A stretch of 9,181 nucleotides of DNA from Acidobacteriota bacterium (GTDB lineage Bacteria; Acidobacteriota; Thermoanaerobaculia; Multivoradales; JAHEKO01), in the NCBI GenBank assembly GCA_024638355.1, contig JAHEKO010000123.1, forward strand, positions 1 to 9,181. The letters run 5' to 3'. Made by a program: the position numbers and the translations under genes. The notes under the pieces were generated by a model. That model was not told where the DNA came from, ran no database searches, and saw only the letters and a list, made by a program, of their open reading frames with translations. Within the stretch, counting starts at the first letter, position 1. Every line of letters begins with the position of its first letter. Positions 6,167 through 9,181 of this stretch are shown piece by piece.

Positions 6167-7234
6167 ATGTGGCGTTCGAGCCTGCTTGGCGTGGCCCTGA
6201 TTCTGTGGGCCAACGCGGCGTCCGCCGCGGAGTTCGAATTCTCGGGCCCCCTCAGGTTCGCGGACCAGTTCCCGATAACCGTGGTTGCCCTGGCGGTCGA
6301 GCCGCTCCCGCTCGAGCTTCTCGGCGCCGGGGCCTGGCAGGCGGAGCTCGCCGTCTCGGCGGGCAACACCTTCACTCGCTCGAGACCCGTGCAACGGGCG
6401 CTCGAGGCTCGGACCGACCGACTGCCGGTGACTCGGGAGTTCCTGCAGCAGGCCGATCTGGAGACCGAGACCGGCGAACCGGTCTTCTACATCGACGGCG
6501 AAACCCTGCGCACCGAGCTTCGCCTGCGCCGAGGCTTGCGCCGGGGCCTGGAGCTCGAAGTGCGGATCCCCTTCGTCCAGCGCCACGGCGGCGGGATGGA
6601 CACGTTTCTGGAGGAGCTACACAACACCTTGGGCCTCGACCAGGACGGCCGACTGGGCGTACCGAAGCATGGGCAGGGGCTGGTTCTCACCTTGCCGGAT
6701 CGGGAGCTCGAGCTGACCCCTGAATCGTCGTTCACCCTAGCCGACCCGCTGGTCGCGGTTCGGGGAGAGAGGCCGCTGCCACGCGCCGGTCAGCGCGTGA
6801 CCTGGGACGTGGCAGTCAAGATCCCGGTCGCCGACGAGGGTCGTCTGTCGAGCAGCGGCTCGGTGGACCTGGCGGCGCAGGCCCAGTGGAGCGCCTGCTC
6901 GGCGCGCCGGTGCGCCTTCGCCGCGCTCAATCTGCGTCATCTCGGCGCGTGGCGGGAGCTCGGCCTGTCGAGCCGCCTGGTGCCGGGCGGCTACGTCGGC
7001 TTGGAGCAGCGCTGGCTGGGGCTTTCGTGGCTGGCGCAGCTCCTGGTCGCGAGCTCGGCCCTGGACGGAATCGGGATCGACGACCTCGACGCCGACACCT
7101 GGCAGCTCAGCCTCGGGTTGCACAAGAGGCTCGGGCAGGCGTACGCGATCACCGCCGCAGTCACCGAGAACGCGGTCCACTTCGACAACGGCCCGGATAT
7201 CGCCGTGCACCTCGCTCTGCGGCGGGTTTTCTGA
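6167..7234 (+). CDS. DUF3187-family outer-membrane-type protein
   Basis: A 355-residue exported protein matching the DUF3187 (PF11383) pattern: an early GPLRFADQFPI segment, AGNTFTRS (65-72), repeated amphipathic beta-strand-like stretches, and the closing TENAVHFDNGPDIAVHLALRRVF. The terminal Phe after alternating hydrophobic residues is the usual signal for outer-membrane beta-barrel assembly. Residues 1-20 (MWRSSLLGVALILWANAASA) are a signal peptide cleaved after ASA. The ATG at 6167 is chosen because it begins just before this signal. An in-frame GTG at 6152 would add MRRFL and is equally compatible. The open frame reaching back to 6005 would put about 54 basic residues before the signal and is unlikely. 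Cys244 and Cys249 could form a periplasmic disulfide. The function of the family is unknown. It shares strand with the phosphatase, 245 bases downstream. Confidence 0.75.
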   Translation: MWRSSLLGVALILWANAASAAEFEFSGPLRFADQFPITVVALAVEPLPLELLGAGAWQAELAVSAGNTFTRSRPVQRALEARTDRLPVTREFLQQADLETETGEPVFYIDGETLRTELRLRRGLRRGLELEVRIPFVQRHGGGMDTFLEELHNTLGLDQDGRLGVPKHGQGLVLTLPDRELELTPESSFTLADPLVAVRGERPLPRAGQRVTWDVAVKIPVADEGRLSSSGSVDLAAQAQWSACSARRCAFAALNLRHLGAWRELGLSSRLVPGGYVGLEQRWLGLSWLAQLLVASSALDGIGIDDLDADTWQLSLGLHKRLGQAYAITAAVTENAVHFDNGPDIAVHLALRRVF

Positions 7235-7258
7235 AGCGTGCCGCTCAGTCTGCCGGGT

Positions 7259-7273
7259 CCGAGCGCGGCTCGG
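7259..7273 (+). terminator. Possible hairpin terminator after DUF3187
   Basis: CCGAGC (7259-7264) and GCTCGG (7268-7273) form a perfect 6-base-pair GC-rich stem around a GCG loop, 25 bases past the DUF3187 stop. No U-run follows, so it is at best a weak or Rho-assisted end, and it may be chance. Confidence 0.3.
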
Positions 7274-7364
7274 TCGTGATGTTCATCGAAGTCGATGATG
7301 GCGTCGAACCCTGCTGGCGTAAGACGAGTCTCGTGTTCTCCGGCAGCCGCACCGACGGGGTTAG

Positions 7365-7398
7365 CTACGTCCTCGAGGCGGCCGCCTACCTACGTCCT
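7365..7398. promoter_or_regulatory. Direct repeats flanking a 12-base palindrome upstream of the phosphatase gene
   Basis: The nonamer CTACGTCCT occurs at 7365-7373 and again at 7390-7398, and a shorter CTACGT at 7421-7426. Between the first two lies a perfect palindrome, AGGCGGCCGCCT (7376-7387). Placed about 80-115 bases before the phosphatase ATG, this arrangement could be an operator. The 25-base spacing of the direct repeats is close to that used by AraC-type dimers, but no binding evidence exists. Confidence 0.3.
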
Positions 7399-7403
7399 AC
7401 GAT

Positions 7404-7508
7404 CTCGATTGCATGTCAGACTACGTGACCGTGGGCGGTGTGCAAGGCCCCAGAGTCGCGACGAAGAGGAGTGCTGTCGATGTCGAGGAAGCTGATGGTG
7501 CCGGCCCT
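7404..7508 (+). repeat. Diverged direct repeat, copy 2 (phosphatase leader and gene start)
   Basis: This is the intact partner of the repeat at 5948-6052. It contains the phosphatase ribosome binding site, its ATG at 7480 and the first ten or so codons of the signal peptide. Similarity fades after about 7508 and is gap-prone before 7447. Confidence 0.6.
7467..7471 (+). promoter_or_regulatory. Ribosome binding site deciding the phosphatase start
   Basis: AGGAG lies 8 bases before ATG 7480, an ideal spacing. It supports that ATG over the GTG at 7438, which would add 14 charged residues before the signal peptide. Confidence 0.65.
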
Positions 7509-9174
7509 GCTGCTGTCCCTTGGATGGGCGCTGCCGGTGGGAGCGCAAGGACCGCGTGACGTGCGGCTGGTGCTGCAGATCACGGTGGATCAGCTCCGCG
7601 GGGACCTCCCCGGCCGGGTGCTCGACCGCCTCGAGCCTGGGGGGCTGCGCTACCTGTACGAAAACGGCATCCACTACGCCAACGCCCACTACCAGCACGC
7701 CAATACCGAGACCATCGTCGGTCACGCCACGCTGGCGACCGGCGCGCACCCCGCCGATCATGGAATGGTGGGCAACGTGTGGCTCGATCGGGGGACCGGC
7801 GAGCTGACCTACAACGTCGAGGACGCGCGCTACCCGCTGCTGACGCCGGGAGCGGGAGTCGACCAGGCGACGGAGATCGATCCCACCCAGAAGGCGGCGA
7901 CCACCCAGGGGCGCTCGCCCCTGGCGATCCTGGTGTCGACCTTCTCGGACGAGCTCGCCATCCACACCTCCGGACGCGCGAAGATCTTTGGCGTGTCGGT
8001 GAAGGACCGCGGCGCCATCTCGCTCGCCGGCCATGCCGGCAAGGCCTTCTGGTTCTCCAAGTCGAGCGGCGACTTCGTCACCAGCCGCTACTACTACGAG
8101 CGCTATCCGGAGTGGCTGGAGGCCTGGAACGGGGAGCGGCGGCCCGAGCGCTACGCCGGCAAGAGCTGGGAGCTCTCGCGACCGGCGGGAACCTATCTCG
8201 CGGGCTCGGCCGACGATCGCGACTGGGAGGTCGATTTCCCGGGCTACGGACGGGTTTTCCCCCACGCGTACGGCGATGGCGAGGGCAAGTACTTCAACAC
8301 CCTCTTGACCTTGAGCCCCGCGGGCGATGAGCTGACCCGCGACCTGGCCGAGGCCGTGCTGGTGAACGAGGGCCTGGGACAGGACGAGATCCCCGACTTC
8401 CTGGCCGTGAGCTTTTCCAGCACCGACTACGTCGGCCACTTCTTCGGCCCGGCGAGCCTCGAAGCCGAGGACAACCTGCTGCGCCTCGATCGCACGCTGG
8501 CGGGCCTGTTGGCGTTCGTCGACGAGAAGGTGGGGCTCGACAAGACGCTGGTCGTGCTGGCCGCCGACCACGGCGGACCGGAAGTGCCCGGCTACCTCAC
8601 CTCCCTCGGGCTGAAAGCGGACTATGTCGATCCGGACGGCTGGAATCGGGCGCCGGGCCTCGCCGCACTCCAGCGCGAGTTCGGCGTCGCCCAGGAGCTC
8701 ATCGCTCGCTACTCCCATCCCTATGTCTACCTGGATCTGGAGCTGATCGCCGGCAAGGGACTCGACCCCGAGCGGGTGGGCGCGGCGGTCGCGGCCGAGG
8801 TGGAGAAGCTCGACGGCGTCTCTGCCGCCGTTTCGAGCTACGATCTGGCGGCGGGTCGGGTCCCGGACACGCCCCAGATGCGCTCCATCCTCAACAACTA
8901 CCACCCCAACCGGTCGGGTGACGTCTTCATCGTCTTCGAGCCTCACCGCTTCATCAACGACATGGACGGCCTGAAGGTAGCGGCGACCCACGGCTCGCCC
9001 TGGAGCTACGACACCTTCGTTCCCATCCTCTTCGCCGGCCCGGGAATCGAGCCCCGCGTTGTCCATCGCCAGGTCTCCCCGACCGGGATCGCCAGTACCC
9101 TGGCCGCCTACCTGGGCTTGAAGGCGCCCTCCGGCGCGGTCGGCGACGTGCTGGTGGAGGTGGTGGAGGATTGA
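7480..9174 (+). CDS. Exported PafA/PhoK-like alkaline phosphatase (type I phosphodiesterase/nucleotide pyrophosphatase superfamily)
   Basis: A 564-residue, full-length exported phosphatase that should release phosphate from monoesters in the periplasm using two metal ions, probably zinc. Residues 1-23 (MSRKLMVPALLLSLGWALPVGAQG) are a signal peptide. By analogy with PafA and PhoK, all active-site parts are present: Asp37 in VDQLRGD, nucleophile Thr78 in NTETIVGHATLATG, Asn99 in GNVW, Lys175 and Arg177 in SVKDRGAI, Asp316 and His320 in STDYVGH, Asp363 and His364 in AADHGG, and His504 in ATHGSPW. The Asn and Lys/Arg set is what marks phosphomonoesterases such as PafA, as opposed to diesterase members, so phosphomonoesterase is favoured. 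The start is set by AGGAG at 7467-7471. The stop TGA overlaps a following ATG (TGATG). No Pho-box-like element was recognised upstream, so control by phosphate is not shown. Confidence 0.9.
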   Translation: MSRKLMVPALLLSLGWALPVGAQGPRDVRLVLQITVDQLRGDLPGRVLDRLEPGGLRYLYENGIHYANAHYQHANTETIVGHATLATGAHPADHGMVGNVWLDRGTGELTYNVEDARYPLLTPGAGVDQATEIDPTQKAATTQGRSPLAILVSTFSDELAIHTSGRAKIFGVSVKDRGAISLAGHAGKAFWFSKSSGDFVTSRYYYERYPEWLEAWNGERRPERYAGKSWELSRPAGTYLAGSADDRDWEVDFPGYGRVFPHAYGDGEGKYFNTLLTLSPAGDELTRDLAEAVLVNEGLGQDEIPDFLAVSFSSTDYVGHFFGPASLEAEDNLLRLDRTLAGLLAFVDEKVGLDKTLVVLAADHGGPEVPGYLTSLGLKADYVDPDGWNRAPGLAALQREFGVAQELIARYSHPYVYLDLELIAGKGLDPERVGAAVAAEVEKLDGVSAAVSSYDLAAGRVPDTPQMRSILNNYHPNRSGDVFIVFEPHRFINDMDGLKVAATHGSPWSYDTFVPILFAGPGIEPRVVHRQVSPTGIASTLAAYLGLKAPSGAVGDVLVEVVED

Positions 9175-9181
9175 TGCGCGT
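9174..9181 (+). CDS. Possible start of the next gene (cut off by window end)
   Basis: An ATG at 9174-9176 shares its A with the phosphatase TGA stop (TGATG), a common arrangement for coupled genes, and reads Met-Arg before the window ends. Only two full codons are visible, so it cannot be identified. Confidence 0.3.

Noticed and set aside
7284..7297. Inverted repeat CATCGA/TCGATG as an operator
   Set aside because: With a realistic loop only five pairs remain, which is expected by chance.
7279..7428. Small plus-strand frame (49 residues, begins MFIEVDDGVE) between DUF3187 and the phosphatase
   Set aside because: There is no ribosome binding site or recognisable family, and it crosses the direct repeats and palindrome, so it is probably chance.
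7390..9066. Long minus-strand open frame antisense to the phosphatase
   Set aside because: The plus strand shows every active-site motif of a known family, while the antisense translation shows only biased composition.
1..9181. Mobile element, prophage, CRISPR array, defence system or RNA gene
   Set aside because: No transposase, integrase, regularly spaced repeats, tRNA or rRNA-like sequence was seen, and composition appears even across the window.

Overview
The window reads as chromosomal DNA of a high-GC, Gram-negative (diderm) bacterium. The evidence is strong third-position GC, an ADP-heptose (lipopolysaccharide core) synthesis gene, an outer-membrane-type protein ending in Phe, and several exported proteins. 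No rRNA, tRNA, CRISPR array, transposase or phage gene is visible. The mix of families (DUF547, DUF3187, PafA/PhoK-type phosphatase, Tes-like radical SAM) would fit Acidobacteriota or a deltaproteobacterial lineage, but the sequence does not settle this.

Layout, left to right. (1) Bases 1-278 (+) hold the 3' end of hldE/rfaE2, the heptose-1-phosphate adenylyltransferase. (2) From 5843 down to 200 lie five genes, all on the minus strand. In transcription order they are an AraC-type regulator (5843-4833), an exported DUF547 protein (4730 or 4781 to 3906), a radical SAM enzyme (3909-2509) joined to DUF547 by a 4-base GTGA overlap, a DegT/DnrJ/EryC1-type PLP aminotransferase (2431-1214), and a polytopic membrane protein of the LPG_synthase_TM/UPF0104 'flippase-like' family (1147-200). 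The last gene runs tail-to-tail into hldE with a 79-base overlap. (3) A divergent gap of about 320 bases separates the regulator from plus-strand genes. (4) Bases 6167-7234 (+) encode a DUF3187 outer-membrane-type protein. (5) Bases 7480-9174 (+) encode an exported PafA/PhoK-like alkaline phosphatase. A further gene probably starts at 9174 in a TGATG overlap and leaves the window.

The most interesting unit is the minus-strand group. The radical SAM protein has, besides its CxxxCxxC cluster motif, a pattern of late Cys motifs and a hydrophobic insert that recall the tetraether / membrane-spanning lipid synthase (Tes/Mss) branch. With an aminotransferase and a lipid-synthase-like integral membrane protein downstream, the cluster could modify an envelope lipid or lipid-linked sugar under the control of the linked AraC protein. 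That function is inference.

A second unexpected signal is a repeated leader. The stretch before the phosphatase start, including its ribosome binding site and first signal-peptide codons, recurs in diverged form upstream of DUF3187 (48 of 62 bases identical without gaps, with weaker similarity further upstream). In that copy the ATG has become ATT and the AGGAG has become AAGAG. It looks like the remnant of a duplicated gene start or a shared regulatory leader.
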